Assembly: GCF_001889165.1 (NCBI RefSeq)
Contig: NZ_CP016020.1
Span: 1,338,501-1,402,500 of the forward strand
Reading direction: 5' to 3'
DNA: 64,000 bases
DNA from: Bacillus weihaiensis
Lineage (GTDB): Bacteria > Bacillota > Bacilli > Bacillales > Bacillaceae
Part shown: positions 27,803 through 37,128 of the stretch, one piece after another
How positions within the stretch are numbered: position 1 is the first letter of the stretch
How the letters are laid out: every line of letters starts with the position of its first letter
The notes under the pieces: generated by a model
The model's input: only the letters and a program-made list of their open reading frames with translations
Told to the model about the DNA's origin: nothing
Database searches by the model: none
Made by a program: the position numbers and the translations under genes

Positions 27803-28927
27803 TTGAAGTTGATGAGATTCACAAAATTAAGTATCATAAGTCTACTAATCTTCCTAGTTACAACTGGCTGTACGCCATCTCATCAACAAGAGGATGATCA
27901 AAATCTACTTTCTGAAGAAGATAATTCAACCCTTCATACTGAAAAGGAAAGTCAAGATCTACAGGAAGTCATAAAGCCTATTTCTCTTGATGAAATGGAG
28001 TTTCATTCAGTTGCTGGATGGAAAAACAATCAAGAAATTTTGTATATTACTAATAATGCAAGTGGGGCAGCCGTCTTTACATATCAAATTTTTAATGGAC
28101 AATCAGATCTGTTTTTTCAATCAGAGCATCCAATCGTACAAGTAATGGCAAATGCTGATCAATCCTTATTTTTAATACATACAAGTCCTTCAAGCTATGA
28201 AGCAGAATTAATTTTCATGAATCAGAATGGGGAAGTAGTTTATGAAACGAGTGTAGCATCTACTGAACTTAACTATACGTGGAACCACATGGTTACTAGC
28301 CAGTTATTTGTATCAAGCTTTAACGAAGATTGGACATATCATACATATGTTATTGATCCTAAAAAGAACTCTATAGTGAAAGATTCTATTGCTGTTCCCT
28401 TTATTCAGTGGATTGATGAAACTAGCTATACAACGATTGAATGGGATGATAGCACCCCATCCTTAACAGCACCTTTATATCGATACAATGGTCAAAATCA
28501 ACAGGAAGCATTAGTTGCTAATGAAGTGGTCGCAAATACGAACTATGAAGGTTACATTACCTCTATTGAGTTAGGGAACGAAGAAGGAGATGCCGCTGTC
28601 AGGTTTTATCGCTCAGACGGTTTACAGAAGGTTGGGGAAATGCCAACAAGACTTGTTTCTTTATATTCAGATTGGTCAATTCCTTACCATGACTTAGACG
28701 TTAAAAATGATATCTTTTATTTATTAGAAGTAAATATTGAAAAAACCTCTTTTTCTCTTGTTTCATATAGCATTGAAAATAAAGAAAAGAGAACTGTACT
28801 TGAAAATATTGATAATTTACCAATTCGTCTATCACCGAAAGGAGATTATGCGTTATATGGTGCAAGATTAGAAAAAGTGATAAAGTTAGAAGATGACAGG
28901 ATGGAAGACCTGATTATTTTTAAATAG
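27803..28927 (+). CDS. yqgU: Lipoprotein YqgU
   Basis: A predicted surface lipoprotein of 374 residues. Signal peptide with lipobox VTTGC (Cys at about 23), a Gln/Asp/Glu-rich linker, then a WD40/beta-propeller-like body (GWKNNQEILYIT, LSPKGDYALYG). Start TTG 27803 is set by the SD AAGGGG at 27792; ATG 27812 would be too far from it. It precedes yqgV by 8 bp. The function is unknown. Confidence 0.85.
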   Translation: MKLMRFTKLSIISLLIFLVTTGCTPSHQQEDDQNLLSEEDNSTLHTEKESQDLQEVIKPISLDEMEFHSVAGWKNNQEILYITNNASGAAVFTYQIFNGQSDLFFQSEHPIVQVMANADQSLFLIHTSPSSYEAELIFMNQNGEVVYETSVASTELNYTWNHMVTSQLFVSSFNEDWTYHTYVIDPKKNSIVKDSIAVPFIQWIDETSYTTIEWDDSTPSLTAPLYRYNGQNQQEALVANEVVANTNYEGYITSIELGNEEGDAAVRFYRSDGLQKVGEMPTRLVSLYSDWSIPYHDLDVKNDIFYLLEVNIEKTSFSLVSYSIENKEKRTVLENIDNLPIRLSPKGDYALYGARLEKVIKLEDDRMEDLIIFK

Positions 28928-28941
28928 GAAGGAAGATGACA

Positions 28942-29250
28942 ATGGCCATCGTAGATATAACAGTTATTCCAATTGGCACCAATTCACCTAGTGTTAGTGA
29001 ATACGTCGCTGATATACAGAAAATTCTGAATAAATATGAAGCAGAAGGTAAAATTCACTATCAGTTGACACCTATGAATACACTAATAGAGGGTGAGTTA
29101 CCCACTTTATTAGAAGTTGTAGCAGCAATCCATGAAGCCCCTTTCCATAAAGGAATTAATCGTGTAGCAACAAATATCCGAATAGATGATAGACGTGATA
29201 AAAAATCAACCATGAGTAGTAAGCTTGAAAGTGTAAATAGGCATTTATAA
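28942..29250 (+). CDS. yqgV: MTH1187 family thiamine-binding protein YqgV
   Basis: A 102-residue alpha/beta protein with the MTH1187 signature MAIVDITVIPIGTNSPSVSE and YQLTPMNTLIEGE. Members bind thiamine or related pyrimidines. ATG 28942 sits about 8 bp from the SD GGAAGG; ATG 28936 is too close. It follows yqgU in one unit. Confidence 0.9.
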   Translation: MAIVDITVIPIGTNSPSVSEYVADIQKILNKYEAEGKIHYQLTPMNTLIEGELPTLLEVVAAIHEAPFHKGINRVATNIRIDDRRDKKSTMSSKLESVNRHL

Positions 29251-29365
29251 ACACTAAATCGCTAAAATAGCTTTTGACAGATCATGAAAAAGAATAGCCT
29301 GCCTGAGCTATTTTAACCTAATTGGCTAGAGCATGAGCTTTAATTATCACATCACTTAGTCATAC

Positions 29366-29400
29366 AAAAAAGAAGTCCTTCAAGGAAGGACTTCTTTTTA
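29366..29400. terminator. Bidirectional terminator between yqgV and yqgW
   Basis: AAGAAGTCCTT/AAGGACTTCTT stem, A-rich on the left and T-rich on the right. Confidence 0.9.
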
Positions 29401-29453
29401 AAAGGTAGTAAAAATTCATTGCTGTTGTCTTACTCCTACACAGGTTGCTAAAA

Positions 29454-29627
29454 TTAGTGTGTAGTAGGAAAACCATGGTGAATAATTGTCATCACTGCAA
29501 ACCATCCGAAAACGGCAAAAGTACCAAATGCGAAAAAGGCACCAAGAAGGTTTTTTTCTTTAAGAGAACGGATAAATCCAAAAATACCTAGAATAGTTAC
29601 AAGTGCAAAAATAACGACTAAGCCCAT
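29454..29627 (-). CDS. yqgW: DUF2759 membrane protein YqgW
   Basis: A 57-residue protein missed by longer cut-offs: it begins MGLVVIFALVTILGIFGFIR and ends MTIIHHGFPTTH. Two hydrophobic helices flank the SLKEKNLLG loop. The SD GGGGG is 7 bp before the ATG on the minus strand. It matches yqgW by family and position between yqgV and yqgX. The function is unknown. Confidence 0.85.
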   Translation of the reverse strand: MGLVVIFALVTILGIFGFIRSLKEKNLLGAFFAFGTFAVFGWFAVMTIIHHGFPTTH

Positions 29628-29851
29628 TAAGAAGCCCCCTTACTCTATGTAATCATTTTCATTGTATCAATATAAAATAGATCTAGACAAGATACAAAAC
29701 AAGTTCTGTTAATATTTTAATCGTTTTCATGGAGTTTGTCGAGTGCTTTTCAAGTTGTTAAAGTACATGACAGAAACAATGCTTACGAATAGGGGCTCTA
29801 AGGATCATAATGGTGTACAATAGATAGTAAAGAATAATTGGAGGGAAAGAC

Positions 29852-30484
29852 ATGAGTTGGCGAAGATTACCTTTAGGTCCATTACAAACAAACTGTTATT
29901 TATTTTCAAACAATCAAAAAGAATGTTTAATCATTGATCCAGGCGGAGAGGCAAAAAAGCTTATCTCACTTGTTCAAAAACAACACCTGATTCCAGTGGC
30001 AATCTTATTAACGCATGCGCATTTCGATCACATAGGTGCTGTAGATGAAGTAAAGGCAGAATTTAAGATTCCTGTTTATGTACATAAGAAAGAAAAAGAT
30101 TGGCTTGGTGACCCCTCTTTAAATGGTTCGGAATATTTTATGGCTGGTTCTGTAAAAGTAAACAATCCAGATGAACTGATTCAAGCTGAGGGTGAAATCC
30201 AATTGGGTTCCTTTACATTGAAGGTTTTCGAAACACCGGGACACTCTCCAGGAAGTGTTTCTTTTTATTCTAAGGAAGAAGGTGTTGTCTTTGCTGGTGA
30301 TGCCTTATTTGCAGGTAGTATTGGCAGGACAGACTTACCAGGTGGTAACCATGAGCAACTAGTAAAAAGTATTCATGACAAGCTCCTATCTTTGCCTGAA
30401 GAAACACTTGTTTTGTCAGGGCATGGTCCAGAAACAACAATTGAACAGGAAATGGATACAAATCCATTTTTAAATGGCTTTTAA
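29852..30484 (+). CDS. yqgX: Metallo-beta-lactamase fold hydrolase YqgX
   Basis: A glyoxalase II-like hydrolase of 210 residues. The zinc motif THAHFDH (about residues 55-61), the FETPGHSPGS histidine, the bridging Asp in VFAGDALF and the distal His in LSGHGPETT are all present. The SD is GGAGGG. In Bacillus, YqgX contributes to methylglyoxal/thioester detoxification (family knowledge). The product is cytoplasmic. Confidence 0.92.
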   Translation: MSWRRLPLGPLQTNCYLFSNNQKECLIIDPGGEAKKLISLVQKQHLIPVAILLTHAHFDHIGAVDEVKAEFKIPVYVHKKEKDWLGDPSLNGSEYFMAGSVKVNNPDELIQAEGEIQLGSFTLKVFETPGHSPGSVSFYSKEEGVVFAGDALFAGSIGRTDLPGGNHEQLVKSIHDKLLSLPEETLVLSGHGPETTIEQEMDTNPFLNGF

Positions 30485-30487
30485 CGA

Positions 30488-30630
30488 AAAGGCTCGTTTC
30501 TAAAAGATTGTTGCTAATCAACTAGAAATTAATTAGTAATAGTGTGTTAAATAATTAATAATGTAGTATAAGAAGAAAAGATGTCCAGCTGTTTTCTCAA
30601 ATGATTTTAAACAACCACGTTTACAAAAAC
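30488..30630 (+). repeat. Dispersed repeat, copy 2 (GTTGCTAATCA family)
   Basis: Matches 13748-13800 (GGCTC..TTCT.AAAG..GTTGCTAATCA.CTAGAAA.TAATTAG) and ends with an AAACAACCACGTTTACAAAAAC block like the 13895 and 18549 copies. Confidence 0.5.
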
Positions 30631-30651
30631 AACCTAATGAAACAATGAAAC

Positions 30652-30690
30652 AAAAAAACAGGAAGTCCTTTAAGGACTTCCTGTTTTTTT
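30652..30690. terminator. Bidirectional terminator between yqgX and yqgY
   Basis: AACAGGAAGTCCTT/AAGGACTTCCTGTT hairpin with A7 before and T7 after. Confidence 0.9.
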
Positions 30691-30937
30691 AATGGCCCAT
30701 ATTTTGTCCTGGAATCATCATAAATGTTGTCCAGTAAGTAAAACCGACAAAGAAAATGGTTAAATAAGCACCAAAGATATAAATGTACATGCGCTCAGAT
30801 AATTTTAAGTAAGATAAGAAAACAAAAAATCCAGTTTGTCCGAAAAACAGCAAGGAAGTTGTCTTCATGTCACCTAAGTAAAACATAACAGCGAAGATTC
30901 CTGTCCAAAACCCTAATACTCGGAACATACGATCCAT
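30689..30937 (-). CDS. yqgY: DUF2626 membrane protein YqgY
   Basis: An 82-residue protein with about three membrane helices. MDRMFRVLGFWTGIFAVMFY at the N-terminus and GFTYWTTFMMIPGQNMGH at the C-terminus are DUF2626 signatures. SD GGAGGG on the minus strand. Position before mgsR matches yqgY. The function is unknown. The 30938-31270 gap upstream holds only divergent promoters. Confidence 0.88.
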   Translation of the reverse strand: MDRMFRVLGFWTGIFAVMFYLGDMKTTSLLFFGQTGFFVFLSYLKLSERMYIYIFGAYLTIFFVGFTYWTTFMMIPGQNMGH

Positions 30938-31270
30938 ATGTATCCCTCCTTTGTTGACTTTGCATCAAGCTTCATTGGAATTAATCATGATAACCAATCA
31001 AGCTTTCATTTTTACAGTTTAAAACCCCAGTATGATAGCTTTGACATCAAATATATATTTGGATATCACTCTCATTATTATAATGTACCCACGATATAAA
31101 TGTAAATAGCGTTTACAAAACTCATCAAGGCTGAAAGCAATCCTTCTAACTGTAATAAAAAGTTCATAAAATAACAAAGTAAAACAGTATACATAAATTA
31201 TACAAATAATGTACAATAGGTTATACAAAGACTATATACTTATCAAATTAAACACTTAGGAGGACTTAAT

Positions 31271-31651
31271 GTGAGTGAATTGACGTTTTACAGTTATCCA
31301 AGTTGTACATCATGTAGAAAAACAAAACATTGGCTGAAAGCTCATAATGTCGATTTTCAAGAAAGGCATCTTTTTAAAGATACCCCCAATTTAAACGAAC
31401 TAAAAAAAATACTCTCTCTAACTACAGAAGGTATTGATGAAATCTTAGCTACTAGAAGTCAAACGTATAAGGAACTTAATGTGGATATTAACGAATTGAG
31501 TTTATCTGAAGTTCTTAAGCTTTTAATAAAAGAACCTAAGCTATTACGTAGACCCATCATAACAGATGGTAGTAAGTTAATTATTGGATATAGTCCACAA
31601 CAATTGAGTAAAGTAGCTCGTAAGCATGATTTTCAGCGCTCTGTCTCTTAG
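31271..31651 (+). CDS. mgsR: Spx/MgsR family transcriptional regulator
   Basis: A 126-residue ArsC-fold regulator that contacts RNA polymerase alpha. The redox switch CTSC (residues 12-15) is intact and RRPIITDGSKLIIGY is the family C-terminal motif. MgsR (YqgZ) controls a subset of the SigB stress regulon in B. subtilis; the position next to yqgY supports this over Spx. GTG start with the SD TAGGAGGAC. Confidence 0.85.
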   Translation: MSELTFYSYPSCTSCRKTKHWLKAHNVDFQERHLFKDTPNLNELKKILSLTTEGIDEILATRSQTYKELNVDINELSLSEVLKLLIKEPKLLRRPIITDGSKLIIGYSPQQLSKVARKHDFQRSVS

Positions 31652-31660
31652 TTATCAAGG

Positions 31661-31757
31661 AAAAAAGGATGTCTCTATACAGGAAGGTCTTTACTGACTT
31701 AGTAGTTCTTCACGCTAAATCAGTCGACTAACCTAAGTAGAGCCATCCTTTTTTTAT
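31661..31757 (+). terminator. Long terminator hairpin after mgsR
   Basis: GGATGTCTCTA (31667-31677) pairs with TAGAGCCATCC (31738-31748), followed by T7. The 60-nt interior has further complementary segments. Confidence 0.7.
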
Positions 31758-31945
31758 TTAAGTAAAATAAAGGAAAATTATGAAGTCTTAGACTCATCTT
31801 TTTAGTTAAATACACGGTTTCTTGCCTAATCATTATGACCGTTAGCACAAATCTTTCAGAAAAAATTCTTATTAAACTAGATACACGTTAATCAGTCTTA
31901 CCTTGTCTTGCAGGACTAATTAAGGTATTTTTATTTAGGTTCAAA

Positions 31946-32017
31946 CTGGGCTAGCTGGATTCGAACCAACGCATGACGGAGTCAAAGTCCGTTGCCTTAC
32001 CGCTTGGCTATAGCCCA
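31946..32017 (-). tRNA. tRNA-Gln (anticodon TTG)
   Basis: A 72-nt cloverleaf on the minus strand: acceptor TGGGCTA/TAGCCCA, D arm AGCCAAGCGGTAAGGC, anticodon loop CTTTGAC with TTG, T arm GGTTCGAATCC, discriminator G. CCA is not encoded. It is a solitary tRNA gene upstream of the com operon. Confidence 0.95.
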
Positions 32018-32206
32018 ATACTTTTTTTAGTATGTTCATTTTTCCATTATTTATAACAAAAATAGAAGTTCTACTTATTAATTTTTTTCTTTTGAGCATC
32101 TGAAAAAGAAAAAGCAAAGAGAATTTATCTATTTTAATGATGTGCAATAAAATTTAGTATTTTGTACAATCTCTTCAGATAGACAAAAAGGAGTTGAAAA
32201 GAAACG

Positions 32207-33274
32207 TTGCAAGCAATTGAGCAGTTGAGTGAGAGAATGATAGAAGAAGCTTGTTCATTAAGAGCGTCAGACATACACATTATCCCTAAAGAATATGAAA
32301 CCTTAGTGCAATTCCGAATTGATGATGATTTATTAGAAAAACACTACATGAAAAAAGAACTCAGTGAAAGAATGATTTCACATCTTAAATTTCTTGCATC
32401 AATGGATATTGGTGAGAAAAGAAGACCTCAAAATGGATCATTAACGTTTGCAACACCCAATGTTAAGGTCAACCTTCGCTTATCAACCTTACCAACTATT
32501 CATGAAGAAAGCTTAGTCATTCGAATTCTACCTCAAGAGAAAATCCCACATATAGACCATCTATCTTTATTTCCAACAACAACTAAGAGATTACTCTCAA
32601 TTTTGAATCATTCTCATGGGTTAATGATCTTTACAGGTCCTACTGGCTCGGGTAAAACCACAACTCTGTATTCACTCATCCACTATGCAAAGCAGCATTT
32701 TAATAGAAACATCATTACATTAGAAGACCCAGTTGAAACGAAGAGTGAAGAAGTAATGCAGGTACAGGTTAATGAGAAAGCAGGTATTACCTATGCTGCA
32801 GGTCTAAAGGCAATTCTAAGACATGACCCTGACATTATTATGGTCGGAGAAATTAGGGACCATGAGACAGCTCAAATTGCCATAAGAGCAAGTATGACAG
32901 GACACTTAGTTTTATCTACTATGCATACAAGAGATGCGAAAGGAGCGATTTATCGGTTACTTGAATTTGACGTAAGCTTATCAGAAATTGAACAAACGTT
33001 AGTAGCTGTTACAGCTCAACGTCTTGTACAGCTTAAATGCCCTTTTTGCGAAGATGCCTGTTCTCCCTATTGTAAAAAGTTAAGGAGAAAAAGAAGGTTA
33101 AGTGTTTATGAATTATTATATGGGAAAAATTTAACATCTGTTATGAAAGAGGCGAAAGGAGAGGTTGCAGAATATTCATATCCTACTTTAAAGGATGTGA
33201 TAAAAAAAGGAATTGCATTAGGATATCTCTATCCAAACTCTTACGACCGTTGGGTGTTTAAACATGAGGAGTAA
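32207..33274 (+). CDS. comGA: Competence pseudopilus ATPase ComGA
   Basis: The type II/IV secretion ATPase that powers assembly of the competence pseudopilus. Walker A GPTGSGKTTT (about residue 143), the Asp box LEDPVE, Walker B IIMVGEIRDHETAQ and the His box STMHTRDAKGA are present. A Cys-rich CPFCEDACSPYC lies near residue 285. Start TTG 32207 gives MQAIEQLSERMIEEACSLRASDIHII, matching the family start. The SD AAGGAG is 13 bp away, so translation may be inefficient. First gene of comGA-GG. Confidence 0.96.
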   Translation: MQAIEQLSERMIEEACSLRASDIHIIPKEYETLVQFRIDDDLLEKHYMKKELSERMISHLKFLASMDIGEKRRPQNGSLTFATPNVKVNLRLSTLPTIHEESLVIRILPQEKIPHIDHLSLFPTTTKRLLSILNHSHGLMIFTGPTGSGKTTTLYSLIHYAKQHFNRNIITLEDPVETKSEEVMQVQVNEKAGITYAAGLKAILRHDPDIIMVGEIRDHETAQIAIRASMTGHLVLSTMHTRDAKGAIYRLLEFDVSLSEIEQTLVAVTAQRLVQLKCPFCEDACSPYCKKLRRKRRLSVYELLYGKNLTSVMKEAKGEVAEYSYPTLKDVIKKGIALGYLYPNSYDRWVFKHEE

Positions 33275-34298
33275 GAAAAATTGGTCACTTAAGCAACAAG
33301 CTTTTTTTCTAAGCAGACTTAGTAGTCTTTTAGATAAAGGATATACATTAAATGAGGCACTTCATTTCTTATATGTTAATGAGTCGAAAGAACGAAAGGA
33401 AGACTTATTTAACAGTATCCAACAGCTATCGGCTGGAAATTCATTTCGGCAAGTCCTTACATTCATCCATTTTCATAGAGATGTGCTTAGTTATCTATAT
33501 TTCGCTGAAAAACACGGTGATTTGGAATTTGCCCTACGTGAATGTAGTGCTATGTTAGATCGAAAAGTGACGAACACTGAAAAGTTTATGAAAATTTTGC
33601 GTTATCCCGTTTTTTTACTTATCACAGTAGGCTTTATCTTAACAATTGTTCAAGCTGTGGTAACTCCGCAATTCAATCAGTTATATGAAACAATGAATAT
33701 TGAAGCATCGTTCTTTTCCATCTTTTTATTAGTTGTATTTGGACTTTTAAAATGGACTGGGATAGCAGTGGGTATATTACTTACAGTCTCTATTGTTTAT
33801 TATATTCTTTTCTTTCGCCGAAAACCAATAGAAGTGAAAATGCACATTATATACAGGATCCCAATAGTCAGAAAAGTCATGAGTATGTTTAATAGTTACT
33901 TTTTTGCAATGCAATTAAGTACGTTATTAAAGGGGGGGTTATCTACATTTGAGAGCCTTAAAGTGTTTCAATCCCAAAGCTTCATACCGTTCTTTAAAAT
34001 GGAGGGTGATTACCTTATAGAAAAATTAAAAACCGGCGAAAAGCTTCATATGATGATAAAAGAACGTGGTTATTATGAACCCGAACTTTCACTTGTCATT
34101 CTACATGGACAAGCTAATGGCAAATTGGCTAGAGAATTATATACATATAGCCAATTATTAATGGAATCTGTGGATACCCGCCTAGCCAAAGTGATGGCGA
34201 TGCTTCAACCAATTATTTTTGGTTTCGTAGGGATAATTGTCCTTTTTGTCTACTTATCAATGCTTTTACCAATGTATAAAATGATGGAAACTATTTAG
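33264..34298 (+). CDS. comGB: Competence membrane protein ComGB
   Basis: A GspF/PilC-type platform protein, 344 residues, with three membrane segments near residues 115-140, 150-185 and 310-335. Two repeats carry Leu-rich loops (LSRLSSLLDKGYTLNEALHFL and LSTLLKGGLSTFESLKVF). It overlaps comGA by 11 bp, indicating coupled translation. Confidence 0.94.
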   Translation: MRSKKNWSLKQQAFFLSRLSSLLDKGYTLNEALHFLYVNESKERKEDLFNSIQQLSAGNSFRQVLTFIHFHRDVLSYLYFAEKHGDLEFALRECSAMLDRKVTNTEKFMKILRYPVFLLITVGFILTIVQAVVTPQFNQLYETMNIEASFFSIFLLVVFGLLKWTGIAVGILLTVSIVYYILFFRRKPIEVKMHIIYRIPIVRKVMSMFNSYFFAMQLSTLLKGGLSTFESLKVFQSQSFIPFFKMEGDYLIEKLKTGEKLHMMIKERGYYEPELSLVILHGQANGKLARELYTYSQLLMESVDTRLAKVMAMLQPIIFGFVGIIVLFVYLSMLLPMYKMMETI

Positions 34299-34309
34299 GA
34301 GGTCTATGA

Positions 34310-34624
34310 ATGAATAACGAAAAAGGTTTTACACTCATTGAAATGCTTATCGTATTACTCGTCATATCGGTGTTACTTTTAATTACAATCCCAAATGTTG
34401 CAAAACATAATACCAATATTCAATCAAAAGGGTGTGACGGTTTAGTAAATATGGTTCAAGCACAAGTTACAGCTTATGAAATTGATCATGCTAAGAAGCC
34501 AACGATGACCGATTTAGTTGCTGCGAATTACCTCAAGCCAAATCAGAAATGCCCTAACGGAAATATTATACAAATATCAGCAAATGGAGAAGTAACAGCA
34601 AGTGCGCCACCTTCAGGCGAATAA
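34310..34624 (+). CDS. comGC: Major competence pseudopilin ComGC
   Basis: A 104-residue prepilin. The class III leader MNNEKG is cut before FTLIEMLIVLLVISVLLLI, with Glu at mature position 5. Two Cys (GCDG and KCPNG) form the expected intramolecular disulfide. The SD is AGGAGG. It is processed by ComC, which is not in this window. Confidence 0.95.
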   Translation: MNNEKGFTLIEMLIVLLVISVLLLITIPNVAKHNTNIQSKGCDGLVNMVQAQVTAYEIDHAKKPTMTDLVAANYLKPNQKCPNGNIIQISANGEVTASAPPSGE

Positions 34625-35051
34625 ACAAAGAGGGTTTACATTACTAGAGAGCTTAATTGTATTAAGTATAGTTAGTATTATGAGTATGGTCCTCCTGATA
34701 AATATAACAACAATCCATAAACAGAAAACGATTGAAACATTTTTAAACACATTACATGATGATTTATTATTTTCCCAACAATACGCACTAGTAAATGGAA
34801 AAACAGTTATCATATTATTTTCTGAAAGTGAAAAAAAGTACTATGTAACACATAGCCTTGGCGTTAAGATTCTTGCTAGGTCTTATCCATCCTCTATCTC
34901 AATTGAGGGGGCTACGCTTGAAAATCGAGTGATATATAATAACTTCGGCTCCATTAGTAAAAGTGGAACAATACTGGTTAAACATGCTAAAGACACATAT
35001 CGTCTTGTTGTATACCTTGGAAAGGGAAGGGTGAAAATTGAGAAAATCTAA
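34602..35051 (+). CDS. comGD: Minor pseudopilin ComGD
   Basis: A 149-residue prepilin-like protein with RGFTLLESLIVLSIVSIMSMVLLI and a GspH-like globular domain (DDLLFSQQYALVNGKTVII). It overlaps comGC by 23 bp and comGE by 14 bp. Confidence 0.92.
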   Translation: MRHLQANKQRGFTLLESLIVLSIVSIMSMVLLINITTIHKQKTIETFLNTLHDDLLFSQQYALVNGKTVIILFSESEKKYYVTHSLGVKILARSYPSSISIEGATLENRVIYNNFGSISKSGTILVKHAKDTYRLVVYLGKGRVKIEKI

Positions 35052-35367
35052 TGGTTTCACTCTCTCAGAATCCATTTCTGCTTTAAGTATGTGGCTACTT
35101 ATTGTTACTATACTAGTCCCTCAAATGGTCCTCATTGTAAAAGAGAGAGAGAATACAATGAGATCAGTTGACGCACATCGCATTCTTCATGAAGAAACAC
35201 AATTAATTATGATTGAACATCAATTACCAGAGGAGAAAGTTATTTTGAAAAATCAAATCGAGTATAAATTGTTTATTAAAGAGGGGGTACCTTATCATCA
35301 AGCGTGTCTTGAATGGGAAAATACATCAAATAAAGAAGAATCATCCTGTTTCTTCTTTCAAAAATGA
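35038..35367 (+). CDS. comGE: Minor pseudopilin ComGE
   Basis: A 109-residue protein with the prepilin motif NGFTLSESISALSMWLLIVTILV and a short charged C-terminal region. It begins inside the end of comGD and overlaps comGF by 59 bp if the longest comGF frame is used. Assigned by order and motif. Confidence 0.9.
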   Translation: MRKSNGFTLSESISALSMWLLIVTILVPQMVLIVKERENTMRSVDAHRILHEETQLIMIEHQLPEEKVILKNQIEYKLFIKEGVPYHQACLEWENTSNKEESSCFFFQK

Positions 35368-35797
35368 ACAAGGCCTTACTTTTCTAAATCTTCTTTTTTC
35401 GTTTCTTATTTATTCACTAATCATTTCATCGTTGTCAATTATCTTATCTTATTTGGTGGCTAGTTCAAAATATGAAGGAGATCTAAATCCATTCGAGTGG
35501 GAGTTATTTATTGTATTATTAAAAAAAGAGTTAAATGATGTTGAAAATATTAGAATAGAAAAAAATGTTCTTGTTTTTGAAAATCAGGATAATGACAAAA
35601 TAACCATTCATAAATATCAAGATGTAATAAGAAGACAGGTAAATGGCTTAGGGCATGAAATTTTACTACTAAAAGTAAAGGCTATAACTTTTCAACAAAC
35701 TGATACGGGTGTTAAATTAATTGTTGAAAGTTTATCAGGTAAACCATATCAATTTACATTTAGAAGAATAAAGGATATGAAAGTGAATGAAACGTGA
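35309..35797 (+). CDS. comGF: Minor pseudopilin-like ComGF
   Basis: Up to 162 residues. EQGLTFLNLLFSFLIYSLIISSLSIILS is the hydrophobic prepilin-like helix; as in other ComGF proteins the canonical Glu5 is not obvious. The soluble part has WELFIVLLKKELNDVENIRIE and repeated DNDKITIHKYQDVIRRQ. The start is uncertain because the frame is open upstream and internal starts near residue 15 would remove the overlap with comGE. Confidence 0.88.
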   Translation: MNGKIHQIKKNHPVSSFKNEQGLTFLNLLFSFLIYSLIISSLSIILSYLVASSKYEGDLNPFEWELFIVLLKKELNDVENIRIEKNVLVFENQDNDKITIHKYQDVIRRQVNGLGHEILLLKVKAITFQQTDTGVKLIVESLSGKPYQFTFRRIKDMKVNET

Positions 35798-36176
35798 AAA
35801 AGGATTTATTCTCCCTACAACAATGGTAGTCGTTTTATTTTGCTTACTTGTTGTAGCCTATGTGGCGAGCTCTCACATGAATGAAAAAAAGTTCTATTTT
35901 GAAACAGAACAGCACTATATTCTCGAAAATTTGGTTTTACTTGCAACCACATATTCAATTCAAAGATTGACGTTACCTGATAAAGAAACCCTAATAGATC
36001 AGAGTGAAACAATCGAAACAAGTAATGGTCGTTTTACCATTAAAGTAAACAAGGTTACAAGTGATACTGTTGATATATCTCTCCATTGCATGACCAAAAC
36101 GAACAGAACAAAGAAGGTAGCTTTTCAATATAGTCTTTCACAAAAGACGATAAATTTATGGTCTGAAGTCAATTAA
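35787..36176 (+). CDS. comGG: Competence protein ComGG
   Basis: Last gene of the com operon, 129 residues: MKREKGFILPTTMVVVLFCLLVVAYVASSH is a prepilin-like helix with a non-canonical cleavage context. The remainder is small and beta-rich. It overlaps comGF by 11 bp, and aroK starts 36 bp after its stop. Confidence 0.88.
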   Translation: MKREKGFILPTTMVVVLFCLLVVAYVASSHMNEKKFYFETEQHYILENLVLLATTYSIQRLTLPDKETLIDQSETIETSNGRFTIKVNKVTSDTVDISLHCMTKTNRTKKVAFQYSLSQKTINLWSEVN

Positions 36177-36212
36177 TTTGGTATGGTAGAAAGAAAAACG
36201 TGAGGGATACAT

Positions 36213-36725
36213 GTGAAGGCTATTTATTTAACTGGATTTATGGGAGTCGGAAAAACGACAATTGGAGAAGGATTATCAAAAAACCTTAACATCCCTGTGA
36301 TTGATACAGATCAGGAAATTGAAAAAAAGTTAAATATGGAAATTAAGAAAATTTTTTCTGAATACGGTGAAGCCTACTTTCGTCATCAAGAATCAGCAAT
36401 TTTAAAAGAAATGCCTCAAAGAAATGCTATCATTACAACAGGTGGTGGCATTGTGATGAAAGAAGAGAATCGGACTTGGATGAAAAATAATGGCATAATT
36501 ATTCTTCTAAGTGCAGATATCCAGACAATTTTTGAAAGAGTTCAGAAAGATGTGAATCGACCTTTAGCTAAGAAAAAAACGATAGAGCAATTAAAAGATT
36601 TGTTTGAATCGCGCATTCGATTTTACGAAGAATGCAACTATAAGGTAGAGACTACAGGTAAAGAAATTGAGCAGATTGTGAATGAAATAGCCATACTGGT
36701 TAAAAACAATGAAGTTTGGAAATAA
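36213..36725 (+). CDS. aroK: Shikimate kinase
   Basis: Phosphorylates shikimate in aromatic amino acid synthesis. P-loop GFMGVGKTTIG (residues 7-17), shikimate-binding DTDQEIE, the YGEAYFRHQE Arg, TTGGGIVM and lid RPLAKK are all in place; 170 residues. GTG start with the SD GTGAGGGA. It follows the com operon directly as in B. subtilis. Confidence 0.94.
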   Translation: MKAIYLTGFMGVGKTTIGEGLSKNLNIPVIDTDQEIEKKLNMEIKKIFSEYGEAYFRHQESAILKEMPQRNAIITTGGGIVMKEENRTWMKNNGIIILLSADIQTIFERVQKDVNRPLAKKKTIEQLKDLFESRIRFYEECNYKVETTGKEIEQIVNEIAILVKNNEVWK

Positions 36726-36762
36726 ATAGACAAGAAGGCCACAATTATTGAGGTGTGAGGCA

Positions 36763-36969
36763 TTGTCTACAAATGATTATGTAAAATATGTAACCCAACA
36801 GCTGGTTAAGTTCATGGATACTCCAAGAGAAACGAGGAAGAAACAAAGGGAAGAACGGAAAACAGAACTAGAATCAACGTTTTATAGCAATCGTTGGTTT
36901 GGGGTTCTCCCTTTTGCTTTTAAGTTGTTCATAAAGAAAAGAAAATATCGGGTTAATGGAAAACAGTAA
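36763..36969 (+). CDS. yqzE: YqzE family protein
   Basis: A 68-residue basic protein, MSTNDYVKYVTQQLVKFMDT at the start and a Lys/Arg-rich KKQREERKTE stretch. TTG 36763 is preferred over TTG 36748 because GAGG lies between them and the product then aligns with YqzE. Between aroK and the HTH gene. The function is unknown. Confidence 0.8.
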   Translation: MSTNDYVKYVTQQLVKFMDTPRETRKKQREERKTELESTFYSNRWFGVLPFAFKLFIKKRKYRVNGKQ

Positions 36970-37128
36970 AGCATCTTACGTGCTTTGCTGTTTTTATTTT
37001 TTATCGATTTTAGAAACCAAAAGAGGCATTACAAAAGGAAAAGAAACTTAACTTAATGTTAAAAAAACTATACATTTAGTTAATTTTGTTTTACAATAAT
37101 AACATAGGAATATATGGAAGGTGATAGA

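Noticed and set aside
32090-32170. ComK boxes upstream of comGA
   Set aside because: AT-rich AAAA/TTTT tracts occur, but none has the exact AAAA-N5-TTTT pair and spacing, so I did not call a site.
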